A stretch of 64,000 nucleotides of DNA. Source: Cymbomonas tetramitiformis. Its lineage: Eukaryota; Chlorophyta; Pyramimonadophyceae; Pyramimonadales; Pyramimonadaceae. The notes beneath the pieces were generated by a model. That model saw only the letters and a list, made by a program, of their open reading frames with translations, searched no databases and was not told the origin of the DNA. The position numbers and the translations under genes were made by a program. Shown one piece after another: positions 22,606 through 33,412 of this stretch (position 1 is its first letter; each line of letters starts with the position of its first letter). The DNA lies in contig LGRX02027028.1 of NCBI GenBank assembly GCA_001247695.2, forward strand, positions 1 to 64,000. The letters are read 5' to 3'.

Positions 22606-23694
22606 CTCGATGGCTACTATCCAAATTCATGGTCCTCCCACAAGGACCAACGCGCGATGACTATTATGAGTGCCACATGGATCTTTGAGGCGTATACGTG
22701 CTTTTGGCATCATATTTATGAGTCAATTGAATAATTTCCCCTACAGGATCGTCCACGCGTGTGCTAGAGGGGCGTGCTTGAAGGTTGCGCTTTTCATATG
22801 TTTTTTATCGAAATCGTCGAAAAAAAATGGTCCTCCCACAAGGACCATAGTCTTTAAGCGTCCTAGCAGTTGCATGGTGCGCGGTGTTGGCCGCTCATGG
22901 TCGCACACCTTGAGTTTGTGGCCAAATATGAAAACTTAGTTGGATAGTCCACACTCTAGTCGCCATCTGAGCTCTCGTTTACCGTGGCGGGTGATCACTC
23001 CCGAGTGAAATAAGGATTTTGTGATTTTTACACTTCTAATTTTCACTTCGCGTCAAGCTAACGAGTGCATATCGCTCACATACTTGCCCATATATATGGC
23101 GTATGTTAAGCTTTCAAAAAATCGTTTTATGGATATACTTCAAAAGTTTAAGCACCATACGCTCCTACCACACTGTGAATGCACTCTAGCGGGCATCGTG
23201 GATAATGGGTAATGTTTGCACCGATTATCCCATTCCGGCTAAAAAATCGGCTAAAAAGGTGTACGGTTGTTAATACGCATTAGAGATGGCCAATATATGC
23301 ACTCCAACATGACGTATGACCCAAATATGATGGGGACATGTGTATAAGATCGATATGATCGCATGGACGCAGGTGTAGCCTGCACATACTATTTCCAAAA
23401 AATTGTTGAAGATATCGTATCTTTTTGTGCCTTTTTGAATTTTCAAAAAAAATGCAATGTGAAAAAGTTGAGGGTGCTTGTCGCAAATGCGAACGCCATG
23501 GATATCTTGGGTGGATCCAGGCCGGACCAAGCATCGAAGTAATTAATATATGTCCCATTGATCCTAAAAATCATTGGGCGCGCCTTCTAGATCCGAACCA
23601 ATGCCCAATTAAATTCTTGCAACATTGGTCCTTGTGGGAGGACCATAATCGATTATGGTCCTCCCACAAGGACCATGGGATAGTAGCCATCGAG
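22606..23694. mobile_element. Noncoding TIR element, about 1.1 kb
   Basis: The 17-bp ends CTCGATGGCTACTATCC (22606-22622) and its exact complement (23678-23694) face each other. Just inside each end lies GGTCCTCCCACAAGGACC; the motif appears again at 22829-22846, and the right end has it as a large perfect palindrome. No coding potential was found. The target duplication is not clear. Confidence 0.6.
23626..23675. repeat. 50-bp perfect palindrome
   Basis: GGTCCTTGTGGGAGGACC and its complement meet around ATAATCGATTAT with no loop. Each half also contains a smaller dyad. It would extrude as a cruciform or form a very stable RNA hairpin. Confidence 0.9.
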
Positions 23695-24250
23695 GACAGG
23701 GAGGAGCCGCACCGAGTGGAATGCCGCCGCAGAAGCACCTGCATGTGGCTCAGGCGGCGGCACGGTATGCAGAGCGGCGGCGGCGGCAGGTGGCGATGTG
23801 CGCAATGGCGGCCGTGTCGTGGCAGGCTGCGACAACTCCAAATGCTTGTTGTTGGCGAAAGACTCCAGGCAGGCGTAAGGGCAGGCACCACGGGTGTCGG
23901 GATGGGCGTCAGTAACCGCCCACATGCGGAAACATGTGACACAAGGGAAGCCTTTCCCCACCCACATCTTGTAGAGGGAGGATGTGGTCTCCGCCACCCA
24001 ATTGCCCTCCAATGGCGTGGAGGACAGGTGCTGCGGGGGCGCGGAGAACCATGGCGGTGCCAGGCGGCTCATGGCGGGCAGGGTGGCTCCTGGGCCGATA
24101 CCCGCTGCCAACCTGTGAATCGGAGGAATGGTGGGGGAGGGAGAGTGTGTGGCAAGGGGGCCCTCATCCCTAAAAGTCAATCGGACGCGGAGGGCGAGGC
24201 TGTCAAAAGTAAAGTGCCCCCCCTCACCTGACAGGCACCACGGATACGGA

Positions 24251-24437
24251 CGGGGGCACATATCTTATGGGGATTGGCCGGCCCGGGGCCAAGAGCAGCG
24301 CCCAAAAAGAGCTCTGGGCCGAAAGCGGGCCGGTCGATTTTTCATCCTTAAGTATGTAAAACATTTGAAAATTAGCAAAAACACGTGTTTTTTCTTGATT
24401 CCGGGCCGAGAGTCATTCTAGGAAGATATGTGCCCTG
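24251..24437. mobile_element. Older hAT-type MITE inside gag F
   Basis: The ends GGGCACATATCTT (left, preceded by CGG) and the complement of CAGGGCACATATCTTCC (right) face each other. The flanks GATACGGA and GATACAGG match at 6 of 8 positions, as an aged 8-bp duplication would. The interior shares GGCCGGCCCGGGGCC-type sequence with the MITE at 21742-22030. Confidence 0.6.
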
Positions 24438-25496
24438 GATACAGGGCGGGCACGTGTGGGGAATGCTTGGCGGACTCGGAGAGGACGTGCCACAGGTCCG
24501 CTACCCGGTCCTTGTCGGAGTAGTCAGGCCGCAGCTTTTGATGTCGCTCACAAAGTCGTCGAACCAGGGCCAGTTGAGGGGCGGGGTCCTTGGTCTCGTC
24601 GATTCGCGTAGCCCTCATCTTCGTCCAGAAACGCATGCCATCGGCGCCAGGGATGCCCTCGACCTCGTAGCGAAGGCGCTGAAGAGCGTAACGCCCATCA
24701 GCGGGATGAAGACGAGCGCACTCGTGACCACGAAGAGCATGGGGTAGAATGCAGAAAAGAAGCTCGTTGATGGTGACGTGGTAGAACTCGTGATCGCGTG
24801 GTCTAGGTCCAGAAGCTTGGAGGCTTCGGAATAAGAGATGGGGAACAAGACGTGGGTGCGACCAGATAGGAACGTGGTGAAGTCTGTGTCGGCGTCGTCG
24901 TTGTCAAAGGTGTAGCCAACGTTGGGCTTGAACCCAGCAGAACGTTTCGTCGAAGAAAATTAACCAAGTCGCTACCATACTGAAACGCGTAGGCGAGCTG
25001 GTCGATGTACTCCTCTTCACGCCCTTCCTCCACAGGCGTGGTAACCAAGACGTCAGTGTCGTTGAAGAAGTCAAAAGCCGACGGTGCTTTCGTTGATGAT
25101 GTCGGTTTGGAGCGTAGGGTAGAAGAAGTCCCCACGATCCGGCGTCTGCCCATAGTGGATGACGGCGATTCCCGTGAAGCAGAGGGCGAAGGTGAAGGCG
25201 TACCATTCGTACGCGCAGCACGAAGCGCTGATGCCACACCAGTTCGTCGGGCGGAAGCCATAGCGGGTATGAAATACGGCGGGTCCAACGGAAAAAATCG
25301 GATCACAAATGTGACGATTGAAAGCGGAAACAGCGGAGTCACGAGGCGAAAATTAAGCGGAAGAAAGCGGTAGTAAAGCGGGTAAACCAATCGGATAAAT
25401 CAAGCGGCAGTAAATCGGATAAAATCGCAGGGGGCGAAGTGGATGTCTAGGCCAGGCAGATACAGCGTCCTCACGTGAAGTGGTAACCCATAACCT

Positions 25497-25603
25497 GATA
25501 GAGAGACAAATATATATGATATGATATGATATGATATGATATGATATGATATGATATGATATGATATGATATGATATGATATGATATGATATGATATGAT
25601 ATA
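25497..25603. repeat. (ATATG)n microsatellite
   Basis: About 18 pure copies of the pentamer follow the shared fragment CTGATAGAGAGACAAATATA. The run is uninterrupted, so its length is probably variable between individuals and difficult to assemble. Confidence 0.95.
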
Positions 25604-27166
25604 CTGTACTTGAGGAAGTACACATGGCACCCAGGGGGGGGTCGAAATGACCATCTAGGGGTTTGGGTTTCATTCGGAGGATTATCCGATGTATGCCATC
25701 GATACCAATATCAACATTACCTATTTCGATGTCTCCGAAAACGATGGTGAGGTCCATTTTGGTTCATTCGAATGCATTTGGTGTGCAGCACATGTAAAAC
25801 TCAGGGGGGAATAGGACTTCTGACATAGGGTTTCAATGCGCTGGCAACCTTAGCGTGTGGGAACCGTACTAACTGGTGATATATGAGTGCAAACGTTATT
25901 ATATATGTATATACAAAAGCGATAGGTTCGACAAAAAGTCCTAGGAGTGTTGAAACCTCAAATCGGAACACGCGATATGTTATTCGTTAAACACGTGAAG
26001 AAAGAAAATGACAATAATAATACCAACAAAGTAAACTATCCAAGCCTAGTTCTACAATAAGATTGCATATAATACAACTAGTTTCTATGCCTTTTGAGCT
26101 CTTAAACGTAAGGCAGCCTGCTACAACTAGATGTCGTTGATCCCGACCGTTTTCATGAATACAGTGAACAGGCAGCCCATCCAACGGATGCTCAGACCTG
26201 TACTATGCACTCGAAAGTGCCTCCCTCAAACACAAAGCGAACACTATACAAAATATACAGGTTATATGCGTGACTATTTATCTATCTAAAGAGTGCTTTA
26301 ACGGGGCATCTCGGTGCTGTTGCCGACGGAAACGACGGCGATGTTCCCCCGTACGGTTGCCGTCGGTTCTGGCCAAACTCCCTCCTCCCCCCCCGGAACT
26401 GTTGGGAATTAAACCCAAGCTGAGCGGGGTGAGCCCCATTACTCAGACTACAGTCCCAAAAAATATCACTCTGGTTTGGCTCACCTTCCCGAGCTCATCG
26501 GTGCCTGACTGCGTGTTGATTCCTACAACACGCAGTCAGGGTTACACCTAGTTTCCCTATCAAAAGTGCAGCAAACGGGTTGCCGTATTCCCTTGTATCA
26601 AGTAGTTGCAGCCGGCCGCAACTCCTTCCACAAGAGGGGGGCTTTTCGTTCTTCACCTGTAGCACTTGTGTCCCCGTCCCCCCCCTCGGAACTGTTGGGA
26701 ATTAAACCCAAGCTGAGTGGGGTTGGCCCCAACACTCAGACGGCAGCCCCAAAAATATCGTATGATGTCAGAAGGGAAAATGTACAATAATATGCACACA
26801 CAAGGAAGCCTTCGCCTTAAGGAAGCCAAACGCAAAAGACTCGCAAGCTGCAGCGAGCTTGATGCAGCTTCAGAACGAATTTCGCTGAGCTGGGGCTTAT
26901 CTTTTCTAGCCTACGAAAAGCGCATGGTGGCAGTTATCATGCTATGAAAGTGCAGCTGCTCACAAACTTGAGACCAGCCCGCGGAAAACAATAGTCCTTT
27001 GAAGTATGCTGTTAGGAGTTTTTTTCGAACTCGCCAGGCTCGTCTGCAGACACGAAAGCACACACGAGTTAGAGGGGGGAGCAGGGGTGATTAAACCCGA
27101 GAACACACAGGTTCCGCCAGAGAATTACACTCTGGACGCGCTGCTCCCATAGCACAAGGTTGAAAA
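25604..27166. other. Noncoding stretch with a duplicated 75-bp block and a strong hairpin
   Basis: GGAACTGTTGGGAATTAAAC and the following 50 bp occur at about 26394-26467 and again at 26686-26758 with few changes. Between them, at 26504-26540, two perfect 15-bp arms (CCTGACTGCGTGTTG and complement) enclose a 7-nt loop. No gene is supported. TTAAACCC also occurs at 27097. Confidence 0.55.
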
Positions 27167-30100
27167 TGCCTATTCTAAAAATATTACGGTGGGTATACCC
27201 ACCGTAACGCCAAACTTTGCAAGCTCGTACCGACCGCACAAGTAGGTTGCGGGGGTCAAACATATGGATTTTCTGTGACCCAAGAGGTTGATTAAAGGAC
27301 GGAAAACTTAATTTACACGACTCCGATAAGTTTTGGGCACATTACACAACCTTGAAGTTGGGGAAATAACGGTGGGTAGAAAACTTCGCTTACGGTGGGT
27401 ATACCCATTCAACTCTATTTGTAGACTTCTGCAGCTTGGTATAACATGAATATACTTATTTTTTCGATATGTACTTTGATTTTGGTATATAACCGACGTA
27501 CTTTTTTGTACAATATGTGCTGCCACCTCGCAGACCTCCGACACTTGCACATTCAAAATCAGGTACTATGCACACCAAATATGCTATATACACAGTGCAT
27601 TCCGATGATATTAGGGTTAGGGTATTTAGGTTCGTTTGGCAAGTTATCAAGTATCACTGATAGGTTGTGTTTGTAAAACATATTAATAAGGCATAAACAA
27701 ACGTATTTTTGTACACGAAGAGCCATAGTTGCTCAATTTAAGGCTCAGCACAAAGCGCGGCAAGAGCAGCAGCAGCTGCACACGCCTTGCGTACGGCCGC
27801 GTCGGCTTCTTCCTGCGCCGTTTCGACAGCTGCTGTCAAGCGCTGCCTACGTTCAGAGTCGGCAATAAGCTTTGCCTTCCTCTTACGCTGGGGAGTAAAG
27901 TTTTTGCTCGAGGTAACCACGCGGTGCACATGTCTCTGAAAGCAATCCCGCTTCGTCTTGGCACCGCAGATCCAAGCAAAGCGCTTCTCGTCCGTATTGT
28001 GACAGGCACCGCACATGGAGTAACATTGTTTTTTGCACGTCGGGACTGTGCACTTCTGTGCGTGCCCTCCTGGAACAGGCTTCAGAAAGCAAACGTGTGC
28101 CGTTGCCTGTTCACCGCTCACCTGGAGACCAGTGGATTGACTTGCTCCCCCAGATCCTTCAGGTGGCGCACTGGCCCCTGTCACCGGCGCTGTCGCAGAA
28201 ACCAAAGCTAGAGTTGTCTGCGGAGTGGGCGGGGCGTTTCCCCACTCCTTGGCCAGAAACGGGTTATGAAAGCACTCCCACAAGATCCCACGGGTCCATG
28301 TTTCCTTCATTTCTGCATCGGACAAATTGACGAACTCTGGCATCCCAACGCAGAAATGCTTCCACAGATTTTCACCGCTCACCTTCATAATAGCAAGCAT
28401 CTTTGAAAAAAACCGGTGAGCCCAATAGTGGGTCTTCCACGCGTCGTCGAGTCGTTGTGTTTGACTGCACTGTTGGTTGATGTTGTCGATGATGTGAAAA
28501 AACTTTCTGTATATCGCAGCAACCTCTGGCTGCTTGCAAACACGGCGTTCGATCTCCCGCTCCCCATTAGACAACTTTTTATGAGCGTCATATCCGCGGT
28601 CAGGGCCAGGAACAGTGGTGCCGCACGTAGATATTATCGGCAGAATAGAGTCCGCAGGCCCCTTGTGATAGCACGCAATCAGGGTTCGCGTTCCGATGTC
28701 CAGCTTCACAGATGCAACCAAGGTAACCGCACGAGTGCTATGCGTGCTCTTGTCAATATGCTGTGCGAGTTCTCGCAACTCTCCAATAGGATATGCGGCC
28801 GAGTTGGTTTTCACCAAACTCAGCAAAAAGTTCCCTGTCTCAGCGACGAGAATTGCAGCCTTCACGCTGCCAAACCAAGAGTCCGCGACGATCACTTTCC
28901 CTTTCCCCCTGAGCTTCATCACATCAATCATACGCAAAATAAATGCGGTCGTCGCCCCATATTCTTTATAATATGTCTTCAAGCTGTCCTGTGCCTTCCC
29001 CTCTTGAAGGTCTAAGTAAACCATAACCTTCGAGACTGCGTCAGCGACACTCTTCAACTCGTTGCCGACGGGGTCTGGCTTGCGAGGCACGAACATGAAT
29101 GCAGGTACACCGTACTTTGACAACCAACGAACCATGCTTTCGTCAGGGTTCAGAATGTGCGACGGAATGTACACTCTCTGCACCCAAGCGTTGAATAAGT
29201 CAACGAGCCGCCTCACCTTCCCTGTAACGTCCGGGGACGGCGTGTTTGGAGGTGGACCGCATTTCTGATTGAAGACGTCGTCCGGGTCAAAGGGCCTGCC
29301 AGGTGTATAGATGGGCAGTTCAAGAACAGCTAGAATATGTTCAAACTCGTGAAGTTTGAGACCAAACCGCTCCAAGTTGTGCGGGGTGCGTGGAAACTCC
29401 GCCTTGTCCTGAAAATATGCAGCTCGAGGTTGACCTGGGTTGGTGGCCATGTATAGAAAGTCGCCCAAGAAAACGAAGAATAAACCAGGGGTGAAGTCTC
29501 GATCTCCGTTCAGAAAATATTCATACTTCTCGCGACCGCGTTCAGTTATTTCAGCACACCACCAAGGAAGAATAGCGACAGGGAAGAATACGCACAAGTA
29601 CTTGAGGAACTTGGTCTCCAGCAGCTCAGGACAAACCTCGGAGATGCGTTGCCATCTCACTTCGGGATCTTCCTCTGTCCACTTGGCCTGTGTGCGTTGA
29701 TCAAACGGCATGCCGTCCTCCTTCCACTCAACGACATACTTCTTCAAAACCAGTCCAGAGGCAACAAAGTCGTCCGTGTCCTGGTCGCCCTCTTCCTCTT
29801 CTGGGGTCTCCATAAGGCCGCCACACTCATCATCATCAGACTGCTCCTCGATAACAATACCATCAGGTGCGCCAGGGTTATCTGATAAACTACGGCGCTG
29901 CCTTCCTTGGTGATTACCTCGAGGTCGGGCTCTCTCAACTGGGTCCTGGTCTTCGACTAAGACTAAAGCTCGACACGTGGGGTTTGTAGAAGGAGCGGGC
30001 ACGGCAGGGGAGGGCTTTTCGGGCGGATCCCCCACCAGATATTCCAGAATAAAGTTCTCGCCCTTCTCAGGGTTATCTCCATCAAATTCGAACGTGACAG

Positions 30101-30500
30101 TGTATCGTTTCCCCGAGGGCTTCGCCGCGTCATAGGACGTCACCACCGCTTCCAGCGGGTGTTTTAAGGGGTCCTCGGACATATCTTTAAAATTTTGAAG
30201 AGCCCATTCCCTCCTACAAGCCCCGGCGGGCACGAGCAGCTTGCAACCTACCAAAAGCTCTTTAAAGCTCATCGTTTTTAGGTTTTCTGAGTTTGGGTTT
30301 CACTTTTTCTCACCGATAAGCCATTTCTGGCGCATGTGGAGGCTCCATAGAGGTTCATTGGAGTGTCTAGAACAAGTTGGCCACTGGTGACATGCCGTGA
30401 TTCGCAGCCAATCAGCGGGAATTATTAATACCCTTCGGGTGGGTATACCCACCGTAAGCACCTCTTACGGTGGGTATACCCACCCTTCGTAGAATAGGCA
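27167..30500 (-). mobile_element. piggyBac element with subterminal palindromes
   Basis: The transposase gene is bracketed by copies of the dyad TTACGGTGGGTATACCCACC. They lie at 27184-27207 (a perfect 24-bp palindrome) and 27391-27408 on the left, and at 30438-30457 and 30465-30490 on the right. The outermost left and right copies both adjoin GCCTATTCTA in inverted orientation (27167, 30500). True TTAA-flanked tips could not be fixed, so the boundaries given are minimal. Confidence 0.6.
27738..30272 (-). CDS. piggyBac transposase (DDE_Tnp_1_7 type), 844 aa
   Basis: A single uninterrupted 844-codon frame. It contains a basic/aromatic N-terminal domain and an acidic linker (DDDE, EEEEGDQDTDD), followed by the RNase H-like core. 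Candidate catalytic aspartates are ADSWFGS (the D.WFTS motif), GPADSILPII and IIDNINQ (the GVD..DQ motif). The core continues with YWAHRFF. The C-terminus has the Cys-rich domain typical of piggyBac, with paired CxxC and Cys/His (CTVPTCKKQC, CGACH, ICG, HVHR). piggyBac enzymes excise and insert at TTAA without leaving a scar. The full-length frame and complete Cys-rich tail suggest recent activity or selection for function (element-borne or domesticated). The ATG is followed directly by conserved-looking sequence, and upstream DNA is AT-rich. Confidence 0.85.
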   Translation of the reverse strand: MSFKELLVGCKLLVPAGACRREWALQNFKDMSEDPLKHPLEAVVTSYDAAKPSGKRYTVTFEFDGDNPEKGENFILEYLVGDPPEKPSPAVPAPSTNPTCRALVLVEDQDPVERARPRGNHQGRQRRSLSDNPGAPDGIVIEEQSDDDECGGLMETPEEEEGDQDTDDFVASGLVLKKYVVEWKEDGMPFDQRTQAKWTEEDPEVRWQRISEVCPELLETKFLKYLCVFFPVAILPWWCAEITERGREKYEYFLNGDRDFTPGLFFVFLGDFLYMATNPGQPRAAYFQDKAEFPRTPHNLERFGLKLHEFEHILAVLELPIYTPGRPFDPDDVFNQKCGPPPNTPSPDVTGKVRRLVDLFNAWVQRVYIPSHILNPDESMVRWLSKYGVPAFMFVPRKPDPVGNELKSVADAVSKVMVYLDLQEGKAQDSLKTYYKEYGATTAFILRMIDVMKLRGKGKVIVADSWFGSVKAAILVAETGNFLLSLVKTNSAAYPIGELRELAQHIDKSTHSTRAVTLVASVKLDIGTRTLIACYHKGPADSILPIISTCGTTVPGPDRGYDAHKKLSNGEREIERRVCKQPEVAAIYRKFFHIIDNINQQCSQTQRLDDAWKTHYWAHRFFSKMLAIMKVSGENLWKHFCVGMPEFVNLSDAEMKETWTRGILWECFHNPFLAKEWGNAPPTPQTTLALVSATAPVTGASAPPEGSGGASQSTGLQVSGEQATAHVCFLKPVPGGHAQKCTVPTCKKQCYSMCGACHNTDEKRFAWICGAKTKRDCFQRHVHRVVTSSKNFTPQRKRKAKLIADSERRQRLTAAVETAQEEADAAVRKACAAAAALAALCAEP

Positions 30501-31377
30501 AAAAAGTCTTTCTATCGGGTCGAAAAAGCTTTTGGTGAAGTTTGGCAACCTGCGATGCAGCTTAGAGTACACCGCAACACATTTACCCTAGCAGGTGCGA
30601 ATTCAATGCCAGGGTTTCCCGTGTGTCGCCAGGAAAAAGGATAAAGCACTCTTCACTGAAACCCGAACTCGAAAATCGACAACACCAAAGTTTTTTGAAA
30701 AGGGACAACCTACGATTTCATCAAAGCATTTCACCACTCTATGTTACCAAATCTTAGCAATGCCTAACCGCCTTAAACTGCAAACTGGGGAAATAGCCCC
30801 CGTTTGTGCGACACACTCTTTTGGTATGCGCTTTAACAGGCTGTTGACAACTCGTTGGTGCAGGCGCAGACCAAAAAATGTTTTCGAAACACTTGAAAAT
30901 GATAAAATTGCATGTCCGCCGCCTACATTGCCACGTAGGACCGCTCCGCGTGCGGTGACCGCTCCACTGCCGGTTCCGTTTTTCGCGCGAACAAACAATC
31001 GTTTCTGTCACAAAAAGACGATTCCTAGATGGTCATTTACCGACCCTGTCAGGTGCCATGTGTATACATATATGTCTCTACTGTATAAGCGAAACACAGG
31101 TGTGAACACTGTAACTGGGAAGTCTAAAATCGCATAGACAAAATAACTCCCGTTGTTTTGGGGATCGGAGCCGGGACGCATGTGACATGTGGCACTGCAG
31201 GTGACAGCTGGGCGAGGGGTGAAAATGAGAGGTACACCACTCCCCACCCTTAGTAGGGGTGGGAAAGTTGGTCTCCGCATGAGTCACAGTCTTCGCGTAT
31301 GGCCTTCTCTGGCATTCCACATCTCCGATCTCCGTATTTACGACCAACCCGCACCCCGACTAGCACCTACCTGCTCT
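30501..31377. other. Spacer with shared repeat fragment
   Basis: No gene is supported. The segment 31075-31148 repeats 11425-11508. After it, 31190-31290 is GC-rich with ACCACTCCCCACCC and GTAGGGGTGGG in inverted orientation. The last part is probably the leader of gag C. Confidence 0.45.
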
Positions 31378-32620
31378 ATGGTCTTCATTAAAATGGAAAC
31401 AAGACAAAGAAACAAGACAACGAGACGTAAGTTTTTGAAGGAGTCCGACTTGGACTCCTCCATCAGACTTCTAGATGCGGTGCGTGATTCGCCCACCTGC
31501 CGCACGCCTCCGGTGCCCGCTCCAGCGGCACCGGCTGCAAATGAGGACGTCGACGTCGAAGCCGCTCGGGAGAAGTACGAGATGGCCAAGGACGTCGTCA
31601 GCAACATCTACGCGAAGGGTCGACATCGAAAATGGGCAAAAGCTATTCGGCAACATCAGCTTGGGGAGTCGTACTTCGACGACATCACCGACGTCTCCAA
31701 ACTGGCTAAGGTGATCGTGACCCTCCGGTCCGAGCTCGCCACGGTTGGTCTGGACTGCGACGTCTTTGACCTCGACCACCCACACCTTGGGGTTCATTTG
31801 TGAACGAACTCGTGTACGACACGCTCACATACATCGTCGAGCCCGAAACTGTGGCCTACGGGTATCTGATGGGGGCGGACTCCGCAGCTGACCGAGATGG
31901 ACGACGGGCCTTGCTGGTCGACCTGATCAAGCTAGGGGTGCGTGCCCCCTGCGGTAAGACAGATGCACCAAGCGGAACATTATGCTTTGGTGTACCCCGC
32001 CCGTGTCGACCCACGGCATATTCTGGCCATGGAGCAGCGGCTGGTTCGCGACAACCGTGCTGCTGACTGGACCCCCACGGCTGCTACGAGCAAGGCGCAG
32101 CTGTGGGAGAGCCTTGACCCCGTATTTTACGCGGCGGTCAAGGTCAAGTACCCTCGCCTCCAAGACTTGCATGCGGTCAGCATTGCGGAATTGTCTGACT
32201 TGGTGGCATCGATTTACGTATCGTGGGAGCAGTATGCAGGCAGCGCCCATGGAACCGCAGTTGCGGTGGGGGTGCTTGGCGACGACAAGACGGACCGCGA
32301 CGGCATCCTCGAGAAGCTTCCGTTCACGACTTGACAAGATCGAGGCGTTCACGTCAAAAAGCAGTGCATGGGAGGTGCGCCAGCGGTCCTTTCTAAGAGG
32401 AACCGCAAGGGACTCGACGGGTTTCGCGTCGGGGTCAGCCACGACCCGCGTGTCGCTCGGCTTCGACCCCGGCGCGAAGAAAGCGTTCCCAAAATGCCCG
32501 CGGTGCCCCACGGCGGGAGACGGGCAACGCTGCCACGCATGGGCAGACTGCCCGCTCCGCGGGAAGCGGCATCTGGCAGGCTCCACAACTGCTTACTGTC
32601 AGCCAGTGGGAGCCAGAAGT
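31378..32620 (+). pseudogene. Gag-like relic C, closest to gag A
   Basis: A basic start and LLDAVRDSP, then YAKGRHRKWAKAI, SDRDGRRAL-like and WTPT…SLDPVFYAAVKVKYP, all align with gag A. After these comes a knuckle CPRCPTAGDGQRCHAWADCP, with the same long spacing between the Cys pair and His. Frame changes near 31790, 31945 and 32330 break the gene. Similarity ends about 160 bp before the chromovirus LTR. The N-terminal part is intact here, and shows that the upstream frame of gag A belongs to the same protein. Confidence 0.75.
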
Positions 32621-32786
32621 GCTGAAGTATTTCCTAGACCTTTCCCTATCATTGCGTTTCCCCATTTTTTTTACACGATTCGACGATCAGATTCCCACGC
32701 GGATACGAAGAAAACGGACGATGCATAACGCACGCGCGCCATGCGCTCAGGGACTTATTGGAGGAATCTGTTCAGTGACCGGTTCA

Positions 32787-33412
32787 TGTTAGGGCTGATA
32801 TGCGAGCCCACAAATATTATACAATATACAAGTAAACACTGCAAAGTTGGACAGCGATGCGAGTGTACGTAATAGCGGGTTGTGAGTGCAGTCTCTGTAT
32901 GAAGATCTGCTGAAGCCCAACGCTTCCTCACTTTATACCATATGTCTCCTATCATCATAGATAGTACCGCCTTTGGGTTGTGAACCCGAGACATAGGTTG
33001 AACGACCCGCATTGTGGTAACGACTAGTTCGTTCATGCTGCGCATGCGTGTTCCGCACATGCTAAAAGCGAAGATGGTTCTTGTTTGTACTTTCAAGATG
33101 TATCTTTGCTTTGCCATCTTCGAGTTCGACGTACGAACTCTCGATGACAAGGTCATTCAAGTCTTTCCTTGAATAATGACAGATGATGTGACATTACCAT
33201 CTGGCGACATGTACAGTCATCGTCGACCGTACTGACGACTGTCATAATAATATATGACGCGACCGACTGTCATAATAATGTATGACGCGACCGACTGTCA
33301 TAATAATATATGACACGACCGACATGACATGACATGATATGGTATGACATGTCTGACAGGTATGACAGGTATGACATGTATGACACATATGTCATCGGTC
33401 ATGACCCTGACA
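32787..33412 (-). repeat. 3' LTR of the chromovirus
   Basis: It has a few differences from 40310-40935, mostly in the GACATGACATG-rich end. It contains three 30-bp repeats of GACTGTCATAATAATATATG type at 33238-33318. Confidence 0.9.

Larger units (their letters stand above)
22072..25262 (-). pseudogene. Gag-like relic of a further LTR family (element F)
   Basis: Pieces read on the minus strand from an ATG at 25262 in the order Ser/Thr-rich N-terminus, acidic EEYIDQLAYAFQYGSDLV, a capsid-like region with LHPADGRYALQRLRYEVEG, then a cysteine cluster CVTCF…H…C near 23950. The capsid-like motif resembles the LHPLDGKRALLE of gag B and gag D. Frameshifts occur near 24930 and 24800. A small hAT-type MITE (24251-24437) and a TIR element (22606-23694) are inserted. 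The frame at 22459-22072 (ending PPETLELD) may be its C-terminal tail; that link is inference. Confidence 0.5.

Noticed and set aside
24615..24848. Hydrophobic open frame resembling a membrane protein (PMLFVVTSALVFIPLMG)
   Set aside because: Another frame of the same DNA gives gag-like sequence (LHPADGRYALQRLRYEVEG) matching the other gags, so the hydrophobic reading is a shadow.
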